DNA of 64,000 bases from Mesorhizobium sp. WSM4313 (lineage in GTDB: Bacteria > Pseudomonadota > Alphaproteobacteria > Rhizobiales > Rhizobiaceae): positions 496,001 to 560,000 of the forward strand of contig NZ_NSFT01000002.1 of assembly GCF_002294725.1 (NCBI RefSeq). Direction: 5' to 3'. This document shows positions 9,935 to 18,970 of the stretch, in pieces. The notes under the pieces are model-generated. The model made no database searches and was not told where the DNA came from. It saw nothing but the letters and a program-made list of their open reading frames with translations. The position numbers were made by a program, and so were the translations under genes. How positions within the stretch are numbered: position 1 is the first letter of the stretch; each line of letters starts with the position of its first letter.

Positions 9935-10750
9935 ATGAGCGAGTTCCGCCAGAAGTGCATCGGCAAGACGAACCTCGTCGGGTCATTCGCCGCCATTCCC
10001 CATCCGGTCGCCGTCGAGGTGATGGCGCTGTCCGGCCTCGATTTCCTCTGCATCGACTGGGAGCACGCGCAGATCTCGCGCGACATGATCGAGACCATGG
10101 TGCGGGCAGCCGACGTGCATCGCGTGCCGGCGATGGTCCGGGTTCCCGGCCATGCGTCGGAAGCCATTCAGGCGGCGCTGGACAGCGGCGCGCAAGGCGT
10201 GCTCGTGCCGCGCGTCTCGACAGCGGAGCAGGCCGCAATGGCGGTGAAGGCCTCGCGCTATCCGCCGCAAGGCGCGCGCGGTGTCGGTCCCGGCCGGGCC
10301 GCGGGCTATGGCTATCGTATTCCCGAATATCTTGCCTCCGCCAACAACCGAACGATCGTCGCGGTCCAGGTTGAGACATCGGAGGGACTGGCCAATATCG
10401 AAGCGATCGCGGCGGTCGACGGCGTCGACGTGGTCTTCGTCGGCCCTGGCGATCTCTCGGTGTCGATCGACGCGATCGGCCCGGCAGGCGCGGACAAGCT
10501 CGCCGAGGCGATCGGAACAATCATTCGTGTAACGATCGCACATGGCAGGACTGCCGGCATATTTTGCGCCAGCCCCCAGACCGTCAGCCGATGGGCAGCC
10601 ATCGGCGCGAGTTTCTTCGTGCTGGCCAGCGACACGATGTTTCTCGGTGCCGGGGCCGCGGCCAACGGCACCGCCGCCCGCGCCGAACTGGCGCAGGGGC
10701 CGGCTAGGCGAAAGAGCGTATCGGCAAGGCACAGTGTCGCCAAACTTTAA
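9935..10750 (+). CDS. HpcH/HpaI-family class II aldolase (citrate lyase beta-like)
   Basis: This is a 271-residue protein with the fold of metal-dependent pyruvate aldolases. FLCIDWEHAQIS near residue 40 holds the conserved acid/base His after Trp-Glu. GVLVPRVSTAEQA, VQVETSEGL (metal-binding Glu) and FVGPGDLS (metal-binding Asp) follow in family order. Such enzymes cleave 2-keto-3-deoxy or 4-hydroxy-2-oxo acids into pyruvate and an aldehyde. An AGAAGGGGATGGC site precedes the ATG. It is divergent from the flavin monooxygenase and shares the palindrome at 9862-9879. The C-terminal 20 residues are basic and not conserved-looking. The stop codon lies inside the next palindrome. Confidence 0.85.
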   Translation: MSEFRQKCIGKTNLVGSFAAIPHPVAVEVMALSGLDFLCIDWEHAQISRDMIETMVRAADVHRVPAMVRVPGHASEAIQAALDSGAQGVLVPRVSTAEQAAMAVKASRYPPQGARGVGPGRAAGYGYRIPEYLASANNRTIVAVQVETSEGLANIEAIAAVDGVDVVFVGPGDLSVSIDAIGPAGADKLAEAIGTIIRVTIAHGRTAGIFCASPQTVSRWAAIGASFFVLASDTMFLGAGAAANGTAARAELAQGPARRKSVSARHSVAKL

Positions 10751-10760
10751 GCTTAAAACT
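10743..10760. promoter_or_regulatory. Palindromic operator candidate, copy C (upstream of the aminotransferase)
   Basis: AACTTTAAGCTTAAAACT contains a perfect 12-base palindrome at 10746-10757 that overlaps the aldolase stop codon. The core at 10744-10759 matches copy A at 14 of 16 positions. A partial second copy, CTTTCGCCTTGAAAAG, follows at 10759-10774. The location fits control of the aminotransferase gene starting near 10868. Confidence 0.55.
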
Positions 10761-10867
10761 TTCGCCTTGAAAAGCGCCGTACTTTGGATAGCATCAAGAT
10801 CGCGACTGTCCGGCTGGAGGGGCTTTTCCGGTCCATCGCAGTGTTCCGGGTGAGAGGGGTTCGGTCC

Positions 10868-12067
10868 TTGTCGTTCATACTGCCCCATTCATCGTCCAGC
10901 GCGCGCTATGCTTTCGATGGCGTGCGCGCCCAGATTCGCGATCTGCACACCGAAAACATCGCCAACCTTGCGGTTCGCGCGCGGGAACTCGGCGATGTCA
11001 TCGCGCTCTGGTACGGCGAAGGCGATATGGTGACGCCAGCCTTCATCCGCGACGCGGCGAAGGCCGCCTTCGACGAAGGCCTGACCTTCTACGTTCCCAA
11101 CATGCGCGGGCACGGCCCGCTGAACGAGGCGCTTTCAGAATACCAGACGCGCATCCACGGCCGCTCGATCCCGATCGCGCGGACCACGGTGACGCCGGGC
11201 GGCATGCAGGCGCTCTATCTGGCGCTGGAACTGCTGGTCGATACCGGCACCAACGTCGTTTATGTCGCGCCGCAATGGCCCAACATCCACAACGCCATCC
11301 ATCTGATCGGCGGCGAGCCGCGCCCGTTCTCGCTCGACTTCAAGGGCGACTGGCAACTCGATCTCGACCGATTGTTTGCAAGCTGCGATGCGCGCACCCG
11401 CGCGATCTTCCTGTCGACGCCATCCAATCCGACCGGCTGGACCGCGACGCGCGAGGAGATGCAGGCGCTGCTCGACTTCAGCCGGCGCACCGGCATCTGG
11501 ATCATCTCCGACGAGGTCTACGGCCGGCTCTATCTCGAGGGCGACGTCGCCCCTTCCATCCTGCAGATCGCCGAGGACGGCGACAGGGTTCTGTCGGTCA
11601 ACAGCTTCTCGAAGGCTTGGGCGATGACCGGCTGGCGCGTCGGCTGGCTGACCCATCCGTCGGGCGTTGCCGACCAGCTCGGCGCCATGACGCAATATGT
11701 CAACAGCGGCACCGCCGCGCCGATCCAGGCCGGCGCCGTCGCCGCCATCCGCCAGGGTGAGCCGCTGGTCGAGGAAATCAGGCAGCGGATCAGGATAGGC
11801 CTCGACCTCGCCTATGACCGGCTGGCGCAAATCCCAGGCACCATCCTGCCGACCAAGCCGCGCGGAGGCATGTATGCGTTCTTCGCCCTGGAGGGCGAGA
11901 ACGACGCGCGGCGCGCCTGCGCCCGCATTCTGGAGACGGCGCGGGTCGGGCTTGCGCCCGGTCACCTGTTCGGAAATTCGGCGGCAGCGTTCCTGCGCAT
12001 GTGCGTGTGCCGCGACAGCAACCAGATAGAAACGGCGCTTCAACGCATGACCGCCGCAATGAATTGA
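10868..12067 (+). CDS. Class I/II pyridoxal-phosphate aminotransferase (aspartate aminotransferase fold)
   Basis: This is a 399-residue fold-type I enzyme. It shows LWYGEGDMVTPAFIRDAA near the N-terminus, FLSTPSNPTGW, the PLP-contacting DEVYG, and SVNSFSKAWAMTGWRVGW with PLP-binding Lys249. It would move an amino group between an amino acid and a 2-oxo acid; specificity is not readable. No good ATG exists near the N-terminus. I chose the TTG at 10868, which follows GAGAGGGG with good spacing and gives normal length; GTG at 10850 or TTG at 10784 are alternatives. It may be controlled from the palindrome at 10743-10760 and precedes an amino-acid transporter. Confidence 0.8.
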   Translation: MSFILPHSSSSARYAFDGVRAQIRDLHTENIANLAVRARELGDVIALWYGEGDMVTPAFIRDAAKAAFDEGLTFYVPNMRGHGPLNEALSEYQTRIHGRSIPIARTTVTPGGMQALYLALELLVDTGTNVVYVAPQWPNIHNAIHLIGGEPRPFSLDFKGDWQLDLDRLFASCDARTRAIFLSTPSNPTGWTATREEMQALLDFSRRTGIWIISDEVYGRLYLEGDVAPSILQIAEDGDRVLSVNSFSKAWAMTGWRVGWLTHPSGVADQLGAMTQYVNSGTAAPIQAGAVAAIRQGEPLVEEIRQRIRIGLDLAYDRLAQIPGTILPTKPRGGMYAFFALEGENDARRACARILETARVGLAPGHLFGNSAAAFLRMCVCRDSNQIETALQRMTAAMN

Positions 12068-12140
12068 CGCCCTGCCGAAAGCGGGGCGGCAAAAAGCCGT
12101 GCGGGTCGAACCCGCCCGTTTAACAACAGAGGGAACAGAA

Positions 12141-12938
12141 ATGAGCTTTACTCGTCGCAACCTGCTTCTCATGGCCGCCACTATCGGCATCGCCGCCGGC
12201 CCCGCCACCGCTAACGCCGCGGATGCGCTCAATGTCGGCGCTTACCCGACCAATCCGCCTTTCGAATACAAGAACGAGAGCGGCACCTTCGAGGGTTTCG
12301 AGGTCGACATCGTCAACGAGGCGGCCAAGCGCATCGGCATGACCACCGACATCGCCGATCTCGGGTTCCAGGCGCTGTTCGCCGCTACCACCTCCAAGCG
12401 CATTGACGTCGCCATCTCCTCGATCACCATCACGCAGGAGCGGCTGAAGTCGCAGTCCTTCACGCAGCCCTATTATGACTCCGACATGGGCATCGCCACC
12501 AAGGCCGACAGCCCGATCAGCACCGAGGCGGACCTCAAGGGCAAGGTCGTCGGCGTGCTTTCCGGTTCCACCGGCGAAACCTGGGTCAAGGACCATCAGC
12601 AGGCCGACGGCTTCAGCGACGTGAAGGGCTATGACACGCAGCAGAACCTGTTGCTCGACCTCAGCGCCGGCCGCGTCGATGCCGCCGTCAGCGATATCCC
12701 CGGCATGCAATATTCCTTCAAGAAGATGAAGGATCTCGTCGTCAAGGAACGCATCAAGACCGGCGAGCAATACGGCCTGATGATGACCAAGGACCACCCG
12801 CTGCTCGGCAAGCTGAACGACGCGCTGACCGCGATGAAGAAGGACGGGACGCTGGCCGCGATCCACAAGAAGTGGTTCGACAGCGATGCTCCGGCAGACT
12901 CCTCCACGGTCAAGGAAATGCCGCTGCCCAAGGCCTGA
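12141..12938 (+). CDS. Amino-acid ABC transporter substrate-binding protein (SBP family 3)
   Basis: This is a 265-residue periplasmic binding protein. The N-terminus carries a TRR pair and a hydrophobic segment ending AxA near residue 27, so a Sec or twin-arginine-like signal is possible. The mature part shows VGAYPTNPPFEYKN, GFEVDIVNEAAKRIG and DVAISSITITQERLKSQSFTQPYYDSDM, the classic family 3 signature for polar amino acids. The ligand is not readable. An AGAGGGAAC site precedes the ATG. A strong terminator follows the stop, which would lift binding-protein mRNA above the downstream permease message, a common arrangement. Confidence 0.9.
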   Translation: MSFTRRNLLLMAATIGIAAGPATANAADALNVGAYPTNPPFEYKNESGTFEGFEVDIVNEAAKRIGMTTDIADLGFQALFAATTSKRIDVAISSITITQERLKSQSFTQPYYDSDMGIATKADSPISTEADLKGKVVGVLSGSTGETWVKDHQQADGFSDVKGYDTQQNLLLDLSAGRVDAAVSDIPGMQYSFKKMKDLVVKERIKTGEQYGLMMTKDHPLLGKLNDALTAMKKDGTLAAIHKKWFDSDAPADSSTVKEMPLPKA

Positions 12939-12957
12939 GCGGCGACGAACACAACAG

Positions 12958-12995
12958 GACGTGCCGGCGCGAGAGGCCGGCACGTCCGTTTTTTT
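12958..12995 (+). terminator. Rho-independent terminator between binding protein and permease genes
   Basis: An 11-base perfect stem (GACGTGCCGGC paired with GCCGGCACGTC) with a 7-base loop is followed by CG and a run of seven T. It begins 20 bases after the stop codon of the binding protein. Readthrough could still supply the permease at a lower level. Confidence 0.9.
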
Positions 12996-13155
12996 CACCC
13001 ATGAGCCCTGCCATCGCCGAAGCCGGTGCGGCAAAATCGGTGTCGGTGCCTGGCTCTGGCGTCTGTCTCCTTGATTTGATGCAATTGCGGACGAAAAGCC
13101 GTTTCGCACTTTTCGTGGAATTGCTCTGGACGCAAAACGGTTCGGGAACGCTCCC

Positions 13156-13830
13156 ATGTCGCTGATCGACACCTTTTTCAATCCCGGCGTTATTGCAGCC
13201 AGCCTGCCGGCGCTGCTGCGCGGCTTTCTCAACACGCTGCTGCTTGGGGTGATGAGCATCGTCATCGGCATCGCGGCGGGGCTGGCGATCAGCCTCGTGC
13301 GGCTCTATGCGCCGAAGCCGCTGCGGCTGCTCGCAGTCGGCTACACCGACATCTTTCGCGCTTTGCCGGTGCTGGTGGTTTTGATCCTGATCTACTACGC
13401 GCTGCCCTTCCTCGGCATACGCCTGTCGTCCTGGGCGTCCGCCGTGACGGCTTTCGCCATCATCATGTCGGCTTACTCGGCCGAGGTATTTCGCTCCGGC
13501 ATCGAGAGCATTCCGCGCGGCCAGTTCGAGGCGGCGCAGGCGCTTGGCCTGCCGTTCATGCTGACCCTGCGCAAGGTCGTGCTGCCGCAGGCGATCCGCG
13601 TGGTCATCCCGCCGATGACCAGCAACTGCGTCTCGATGTTCAAGGATACCTCGCTCGCCTCGACCGTGGCGCTGCCGGAACTGCTCAAGGAAGCGACCAA
13701 TGCGCAGTCGCTCTACGCCAATCCCTCGCCGCTGATCGGCGCGGCGCTTGTCTACCTCATCTTCCTCTGGCCGATGGTGCGCCTCGTCAGCCTGCTCGAG
13801 CGCCGCTTCCAGACCGAGAAGACGCGCTGA
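13156..13830 (+). CDS. Amino-acid ABC transporter permease (HisM/GlnP family)
   Basis: This is a 224-residue inner-membrane permease. Hydrophobic spans cover about residues 13-50, 65-100 and 185-210. The cytoplasmic EAA loop [30 protein letters not shown] (about 128-157) is the ATPase contact site of polar amino-acid permeases. [12 protein letters not shown] is another family hallmark. It is separated from the binding protein by a terminator and about 200 bases. No ATP-binding subunit or second permease is encoded nearby, so it must borrow an ATPase or act as a homodimer with one encoded elsewhere. The ribosome binding site before ATG 13156 is weak. Confidence 0.88.
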   Translation: MSLIDTFFNPGVIAASLPALLRGFLNTLLLGVMSIVIGIAAGLAISLVRLYAPKPLRLLAVGYTDIFRALPVLVVLILIYYALPFLGIRLSSWASAVTAFAIIMSAYSAEVFRSGIESIPRGQFEAAQALGLPFMLTLRKVVLPQAIRVVIPPMTSNCVSMFKDTSLASTVALPELLKEATNAQSLYANPSPLIGAALVYLIFLWPMVRLVSLLERRFQTEKTR

Positions 13831-13873
13831 ACCCCGTCCACCGATCGTCCAAGTCCCCCGCAGGAGCCTGCCC

Positions 13874-15160
13874 GTGAACAAGCACCAGTCCGACAATACC
13901 AACGCCGCCGCGTTCCCGGTCGAGAAGATCCGCGCCATGTTTCCGGCGCTTCAACAGGCGGGCGACTTCATCTTCCTCGACAATGCCGCCGGCGCGCAGA
14001 TCCCGCAAAGCGTGCTGGATGCCGTGACCAATCACCTGGTTTCACACAATGTGCAGCGCGGCGGCCGCTATGGCCGCAGCGTCACCGTCGATCAGTCGGT
14101 CGCCGACGCACGCGAGAGTGTGGCGCTGTTGATCAATGCCTATAGTCCGTCCGAAATCTGCTTCGGCATGAACGCCACCTCGTTCATCCGCCTGGTCAGC
14201 CTCGGCATCGGCCAGATGCTCGCGAAAGATCCTGGGGGGCGTGACGAGATCGTCGTTACCGACATGGATCACGACGCCAACATCGCCACTTGGCTGGCGC
14301 TGGAATCCGCCGGCGCCAAGTTCAAATGGTGGCGCATGCGCGAGGACGGCAATTTGCACGTCGACGACCTCAAGCCGCTGGTGTCGGAGCGTACCCGGCT
14401 CGTCGCCTGCACGGTGACGGCGCATTCGATCGGCTCGATCGTCGACGTCGCCGCGGTGGCCAGGATCGCGCATGCGGCCGGCGCCGAAGTGTTCCTGGAT
14501 TGCGTGCATTACGGCCCGCATGGGCTGATCGACGTGCAAGCCTGGCAGTGCGACTATCTCGTCTGCTCCGGCTACAAGAATTTCTCGCCGCATATGGGCT
14601 TCCTATGGGGCCGCTTCGACACGCTGAAGCGGCTGCCGACCTTCCGCGAGGACTTCATTCCCGACGAGCCGCCCTACAAGGTCGAGGCCGGCACCTTCAT
14701 CTATGAGAACGTCTCCGGCATGGACGCGGCGGTGCGCTATCTGGAATCGATCGGCCGCAACTTCCTTCCCGAAAACAACCGCTCGCGCCGCGACAACATC
14801 GTCGCCGGCATGAACGCCATCCGCGATTATGAGCTGATGCTGGCGCGCGCAATGCTGAAGGTGCTGAAGGATTGCAATGCCACGATCTACGGCGTCGCTG
14901 ACGAGGCCCGCATCACCGAGCGCGTGCCGACCTTCTGCTTCAACATCGGCAAGCTGTCGCCGCAGCGGATCGTCGAGGAGATGGCCGCCATGCAGATCGG
15001 CATACGCGACGGCCACATGTATGCGCCGCGGCTGATGAAGCGGCTGAATCTGTCGATGGACAGCGGCGCCATTCGTGCCTCGCTGGTGCATTACAACACG
15101 GTGGAAGAGGTGCGCCGGTTTGGGGAAGCACTGCGGGCGATTATTGCGAAGTTGCGGTGA
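13874..15160 (+). CDS. Cysteine desulfurase-like class V aminotransferase family protein
   Basis: This is a 428-residue PLP enzyme. The N-terminal [20 protein letters not shown], the middle [17 protein letters not shown] and [11 protein letters not shown], and the PLP lysine Lys235 in [16 protein letters not shown] follow the NifS/CsdA-like order. I see no cysteine clearly matching the mobile catalytic Cys of true desulfurases in the late region, so lyase or aminotransferase activity on an amino acid is possible. The GTG at 13874 follows CAGGAGCC and lies 43 bases after the permease stop, so it is likely cotranscribed. Its substrate may be the amino acid imported by the upstream proteins (inference). 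Confidence 0.8.
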   Translation: MNKHQSDNTNAAAFPVEKIRAMFPALQQAGDFIFLDNAAGAQIPQSVLDAVTNHLVSHNVQRGGRYGRSVTVDQSVADARESVALLINAYSPSEICFGMNATSFIRLVSLGIGQMLAKDPGGRDEIVVTDMDHDANIATWLALESAGAKFKWWRMREDGNLHVDDLKPLVSERTRLVACTVTAHSIGSIVDVAAVARIAHAAGAEVFLDCVHYGPHGLIDVQAWQCDYLVCSGYKNFSPHMGFLWGRFDTLKRLPTFREDFIPDEPPYKVEAGTFIYENVSGMDAAVRYLESIGRNFLPENNRSRRDNIVAGMNAIRDYELMLARAMLKVLKDCNATIYGVADEARITERVPTFCFNIGKLSPQRIVEEMAAMQIGIRDGHMYAPRLMKRLNLSMDSGAIRASLVHYNTVEEVRRFGEALRAIIAKLR

Positions 15161-15368
15161 TCCCGACCACCTCCGCGTCGTCATCCACGGGCGAAGCAAG
15201 GAGCGAAGCGACGCGCGCAGACCCGAGGATCCATGCCGTGACGTGAGAGCGCCGCTCACGGTGCAGAAATTCTACTCCGCTGCATTCTTCGGCTGAGGTA
15301 CCGGCATGGATTCTAGGGTCTTCGCGCCGCTTCGCGGCGCTCCGCCCTAGAATGACGAAGCAGGAGGC
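15161..15368. repeat. Intergenic mosaic repeat between convergent genes
   Basis: The spacer is built of short palindromic blocks such as GAAGCAAGGAGCGAAGC, CCGGCATGGATTCTAGGGTC and its partner CCCTAGAATGACG, and GCGCCGCTTCGCGGCGC. ATGCCGTGAC and CCGGCATGGAT form a larger inverted arrangement. It lies tail to tail between the class V enzyme gene and the dpp operon, where it could fold in either transcript and act as a transcript end. The style matches rhizobial intergenic mosaic elements; I cannot name a family. Confidence 0.6.
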
Positions 15369-16193
15369 CTACGCCGCCTTCTTCGCCAGCCGCGCCTTGA
15401 TGCTGGCAATGTCGGCGCGCGGCGTCGCGGCGAAGAGCGTCTTGGTGTAGGCGTGCTTGGGATCGGAGAAGACCTCGTCGCGCGGGCCGTATTCGACGGC
15501 TTCGCCGAAATACATGACCATCACGTCGTCGGCGATATAGCGGACCACCGAGAGGTCGTGGCTGATGAAGACATAGGTCAGCTGGAACTCGTCCTGCAGG
15601 TCGGCAAGCAGGTTCAGCACCTGCGCTTGCACGGAGAGGTCGAGCGCCGAGACCGGCTCGTCGAGCACCAGGAGGCTCGGGTTCAGCATCAGCGCCCGGG
15701 CAATGGCGATGCGCTGGCGCTGGCCGCCCGAGAACATATGCGGATAGCGGTTGTAATGCTCCGGTCCCAGCCCGACCTTCTTCAGCATTTTCATCGCCAG
15801 GTCGCGCCGCTCTTCGGCAGGCTTGTCGGTGTTGATGAGCAACGGCTCGCCCAGCACATCGCCGATCTTCTGGCGGGGATTGAGCGAGCCATAAGGATTC
15901 TGGAACACGATCTGCACCTTGCGGCGCATTTCCTTAGTGAGCCCGTCCCTGGCGATATCGACCTTGTTGCCGTCGATGAAGAGCTCGCCTGAGGTGGCCG
16001 GATCGATCAGCGTGATGATGCGGGCGAGCGTGGACTTGCCGCAGCCGCTCTCGCCGACGACGGCAAGCGTCTTGCCCTTCTCGACGCTGAAGGACACGCC
16101 CTTCACCGCATGGACGGTGCGCGCGCCGCGGAACAGGCCGCCGCCGACATGGTAGTCGCGCTTGATGTCCTTGCCTTCGACGACCTTGGTCAT
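15369..16193 (-). CDS. dppF: Dipeptide ABC transporter ATP-binding protein DppF
   Basis: This is a 274-residue ATPase, the last gene of the minus-strand dpp operon. It has Walker A GESGCGKST (about 49-57), QIVFQNPYGSLNPRQKIGD, signature FSGGQRQRIAIARAL and Walker B followed by DEPVSALDLS. The switch-histidine motif is FISHDLSV, and the C-terminal YTKTLFAATPR is the DppF tail. Its start overlaps the dppD stop by four bases. It works with DppD to drive uptake of di- or oligopeptides through DppBC. A mosaic repeat follows its stop codon. Confidence 0.93.
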   Translation of the reverse strand: MTKVVEGKDIKRDYHVGGGLFRGARTVHAVKGVSFSVEKGKTLAVVGESGCGKSTLARIITLIDPATSGELFIDGNKVDIARDGLTKEMRRKVQIVFQNPYGSLNPRQKIGDVLGEPLLINTDKPAEERRDLAMKMLKKVGLGPEHYNRYPHMFSGGQRQRIAIARALMLNPSLLVLDEPVSALDLSVQAQVLNLLADLQDEFQLTYVFISHDLSVVRYIADDVMVMYFGEAVEYGPRDEVFSDPKHAYTKTLFAATPRADIASIKARLAKKAA

Positions 16194-17041
16194 GCGCCGG
16201 CTCCTGAAGGTGCGGGCTCGAACAGCATGTCGGAGACGGTCGGCAGCCGGTCGCCGACGGCGTTCTCCGGCAGCGCCGAGAGCAGCGCGCGCGTATAGTT
16301 GCTCTTCGGCGATTCAAAGAGCGACAGCACGTCGGCCTCTTCCATCTTACGGCCCTTGTACTGGACGATAACGCGGTCGGCGGTTTCGGCGACCACGCCC
16401 ATATTGTGGGTGATCATGATCAGGCCCATGCCGTATTTGGCCTGCAGCGAGACCAGCAGGTCGAGGATCTGCTTCTGGATGGTGACGTCGAGCGCGGTGG
16501 TCGGCTCGTCGGCGATCAACAGCTTCGGATTGCAGGCGATCGCCATGGCAATCATGACGCGCTGGCACTGGCCGCCCGACATCTGGTGCGGGAAGGAATT
16601 CAGCCGCTCCTCCGGTTCCGGAATGCCGACCTGCTTGAAAAGCTCGATGGCGCGCGCCCGGCGCTCGGCCTTGTCCATGCCCATATGGAAACGCAGCACT
16701 TCCTCGATCTGGAAGCCGACGGTGAAGCAGGGATTGAGGCTGGCGACCGGCTCCTGGAAGATCATGGCAATGTCCTTGCCGATGATCTTACGGCGGTCGG
16801 CCGGGTCAATCTTCAACAGATCGCGGCCGTTGAAAGCCATGCGGTCGGCGGTAACGGTCGCCGTCCATGGAAGCAGGCCCATCACGGCCAGCATCGACAC
16901 CGACTTGCCGGAGCCGGATTCGCCGACGATGGCGAGCACCTCGCGCTCGTCGACATGGAGCGAGACGCCGTCGACGGCGCGGAACGGACCGGACGCGGTC
17001 TGGAATTCGACGACGAGGTTCTGGATGTCGAGCAGCGCCAT
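16190..17041 (-). CDS. dppD: Dipeptide ABC transporter ATP-binding protein DppD
   Basis: This is a 283-residue ATPase with Walker A GESGSGKS (about 39-46), MIFQEPVASLNPCF, signature MSGGQCQRVMIAMAIA, and Walker [15 protein letters not shown]. The switch is MITHNMGV and the C-terminal SNYTRALLSALP tail is of OppD/DppD type. The ATG at 17041 overlaps the dppC stop by one base; an upstream in-frame ATG would run deep into dppC and is rejected. The middle position of an otherwise complete A-B-C-D-F order supports the name. Confidence 0.93.
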   Translation of the reverse strand: MALLDIQNLVVEFQTASGPFRAVDGVSLHVDEREVLAIVGESGSGKSVSMLAVMGLLPWTATVTADRMAFNGRDLLKIDPADRRKIIGKDIAMIFQEPVASLNPCFTVGFQIEEVLRFHMGMDKAERRARAIELFKQVGIPEPEERLNSFPHQMSGGQCQRVMIAMAIACNPKLLIADEPTTALDVTIQKQILDLLVSLQAKYGMGLIMITHNMGVVAETADRVIVQYKGRKMEEADVLSLFESPKSNYTRALLSALPENAVGDRLPTVSDMLFEPAPSGAGA

Positions 17042-17949
17042 TACGACCTCCTGAGCTTGGGATCGAGCGCATCGCGCAGGCCGTCGCCGACAAGGTTGAT
17101 GGCAAGCACGGTAATGAGGATGGCAAGACCCGGGAAGGTCACCACCCACCAGGCGCGCAGGATGAATTCGCGCGCTGTGGCCAGCATGGTACCCCACTCC
17201 GGCGTCGGCGGCTGGGCGCCGAGGCCAAGGAAGCCGAGCGCGGCGGCTTCCAGGATAGCATTGGAGAAGGACAGCGTGCCCTGGACGATCAAAGGCGCCA
17301 GGCAGTTGGGCAGGATGGTGGCGAGCATCAGCCGCAGATGGCCGGCGCCGGCGACCTTCGCCGCCACGACATATTCGCGGCTCTTCTCGGCCATCACGGC
17401 GGCACGCACCAGGCGGGCGAAATGCGGCTGCAGGACCAATGCGATCGCCAGCATGGCGTTGAACAGGCCCGGGCCGAGGATGGTGACAAGCACCAGCGCC
17501 AGGAGCAGCGACGGAAAGGCCAGGATCAGGTCCATGACGCGCATGATCGCAACGTCGACCCAGCCGCGGAAATAGCCGGCCAGCAGGCCGAGCGTGATGC
17601 CGCCGGTGAGCGCCAGCGTGACCACCACGGCGCCGATCAGCAGCGAGAAGCGCGCGCCGTAGAGAAGGCGCGAGAGGATGTCGCGGCCGACCGGGTCGGT
17701 GCCGAGCAGATATTGCGTCGAGCCGCCGGCCTGCCAGGCGGGGGGCCGCAGAAACGCGGTCTTGTCCTGGACGTCGGGCGCATAAGGCGCGAGCAGCGGC
17801 GCGAACAGCGCGGCGAGCACCAAAAGGAGGAAGACGAACAGGCCGATGACGGCGCCGCGGTTGACGGAGAAATAGTGCCAGAAGGTCTTGAGGCCTGTGA
17901 GCCGATCCGGACTGCCGGCGGCCATCGGGGCGATTTCGGTCTGGGTCAT
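17041..17949 (-). CDS. dppC: Dipeptide ABC transporter permease DppC
   Basis: This is a 302-residue inner-membrane permease. After a short cytoplasmic start it has a first membrane span near residues 35-57 (GAVIGLFVFLLLVLAALF). A periplasmic loop with FLLGTDPVGRDILSRLLYG follows, then the transmembrane core with the EAA loop VAGAGHLRLMLATILPN. The C-terminus is LVGDGLRDALDPKLR. These are the usual DppC/OppC marks. The ATG at 17949 was chosen because it gives family length and sits one base after the dppB stop. Confidence 0.93.
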   Translation of the reverse strand: MTQTEIAPMAAGSPDRLTGLKTFWHYFSVNRGAVIGLFVFLLLVLAALFAPLLAPYAPDVQDKTAFLRPPAWQAGGSTQYLLGTDPVGRDILSRLLYGARFSLLIGAVVVTLALTGGITLGLLAGYFRGWVDVAIMRVMDLILAFPSLLLALVLVTILGPGLFNAMLAIALVLQPHFARLVRAAVMAEKSREYVVAAKVAGAGHLRLMLATILPNCLAPLIVQGTLSFSNAILEAAALGFLGLGAQPPTPEWGTMLATAREFILRAWWVVTFPGLAILITVLAINLVGDGLRDALDPKLRRS

Positions 17950-17950
17950 C

Positions 17951-18961
17951 TTATGCCGCCCTGATGCGTGGGTTGATGACGGCATAGAGCACATCTACGA
18001 TGAGGTTCACCGCCATGACGATGAGCGCGATCAAAAGCAGACCCGACTGCACGACGACATAGTCGCGCTTGAAGATGGAATCGACCATCCACTTGCCGAT
18101 GCCCGGCCAGGCGAAGATGGTCTCGGTGAGGATGGCGCCCGCAAGCAGCGTGCCGACCTGCAGGCCGATGGTGGTGACGACCGGGATAAGCGCGTTGCGA
18201 AGCGCATGCACGCCGATGACGCGCGCTGCCGAAAGGCCCTTGGCGCGCGCGGTGCGGACATAGTCCTCGCCCAGCACCTCGAGCATGGCCGAGCGCGTCT
18301 GGCGCGCGATCACCGCCAGCGGAATGGTGCCGAGCACGATCGCCGGCAGGACGAGATGGCTAAGCGCGGAGCGGAATGCATCCCACTTGCCATAGAGGAG
18401 GCTGTCGACGGTCATGAAGCCGGTGATCGGCTTGAAAAAGAACTGCAGGCCGATGCGGCCCGAGACCGGCGTCCAGCCGAGATAGCCCGAGAAGAAGATG
18501 ATGAGCAGCAGGCCCCACCAGAAGATCGGCATGGAGTAACCGACAAGGGCCGTGCCCATCAGCGACTGGTCGAACCATGAGCCGCGCTTGACGGCGGCAA
18601 AAATGCCGGCGGGAATGCCGATCACCATGGCGAAGACCATGGCGAAGAAGGACAGTTCCAGCGTCGCCGGGAAGAGCGTCTTGAACTCCTCGAGAACCGG
18701 CCGCTTGGACGAGATGGAAACGCCGAAATCGCCGGTGGCGACCTCACCGACATAGCGCGCATACTGCTCCCAGATCGGCAGATTGTAGCCGAACTGTTGC
18801 TTCAGCTCTTCGTAGCGGGCGGGGGCGACGCCATGCTCGCCGGCCATGGCGAGGATCGGATCGCCCGGCAGCAGCCGGACAAAGGCGAAGGCACAGATGG
18901 TGATGCCGACCAGGGTCGGAATCAGGAGGGCGATTTTGTTGAGAAGATATCGGAGCATCAT
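17951..18961 (-). CDS. dppB: Dipeptide ABC transporter permease DppB
   Basis: This is a 336-residue permease. It starts MMLRYLLNKIALLIPTLVGI and includes FVRLLPGDPI near residue 30 and a six-span core. The EAA-type loop is RTARAKGLSAARVIGVHALRNALIPVV, and the protein ends with LIVDVLYAVINPRIRAA. Two adjacent ATG codons (18961, 18958) and a TTG (18964) are possible starts; I took the first ATG. No strong ribosome binding site is visible. A GC-rich hairpin lies between this gene and dppA, so translation may depend on readthrough from dppA. Confidence 0.92.
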   Translation of the reverse strand: MMLRYLLNKIALLIPTLVGITICAFAFVRLLPGDPILAMAGEHGVAPARYEELKQQFGYNLPIWEQYARYVGEVATGDFGVSISSKRPVLEEFKTLFPATLELSFFAMVFAMVIGIPAGIFAAVKRGSWFDQSLMGTALVGYSMPIFWWGLLLIIFFSGYLGWTPVSGRIGLQFFFKPITGFMTVDSLLYGKWDAFRSALSHLVLPAIVLGTIPLAVIARQTRSAMLEVLGEDYVRTARAKGLSAARVIGVHALRNALIPVVTTIGLQVGTLLAGAILTETIFAWPGIGKWMVDSIFKRDYVVVQSGLLLIALIVMAVNLIVDVLYAVINPRIRAA

Positions 18962-18970
18962 CAAATGGAA

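Noticed and set aside
9816-10520. Extension of the LLM monooxygenase frame upstream to 598 codons
   Set aside because: The extra part is Arg/Ser/Pro-rich, overlaps the aldolase gene on the other strand and has no family likeness; the ATG at 9815 gives the usual length.
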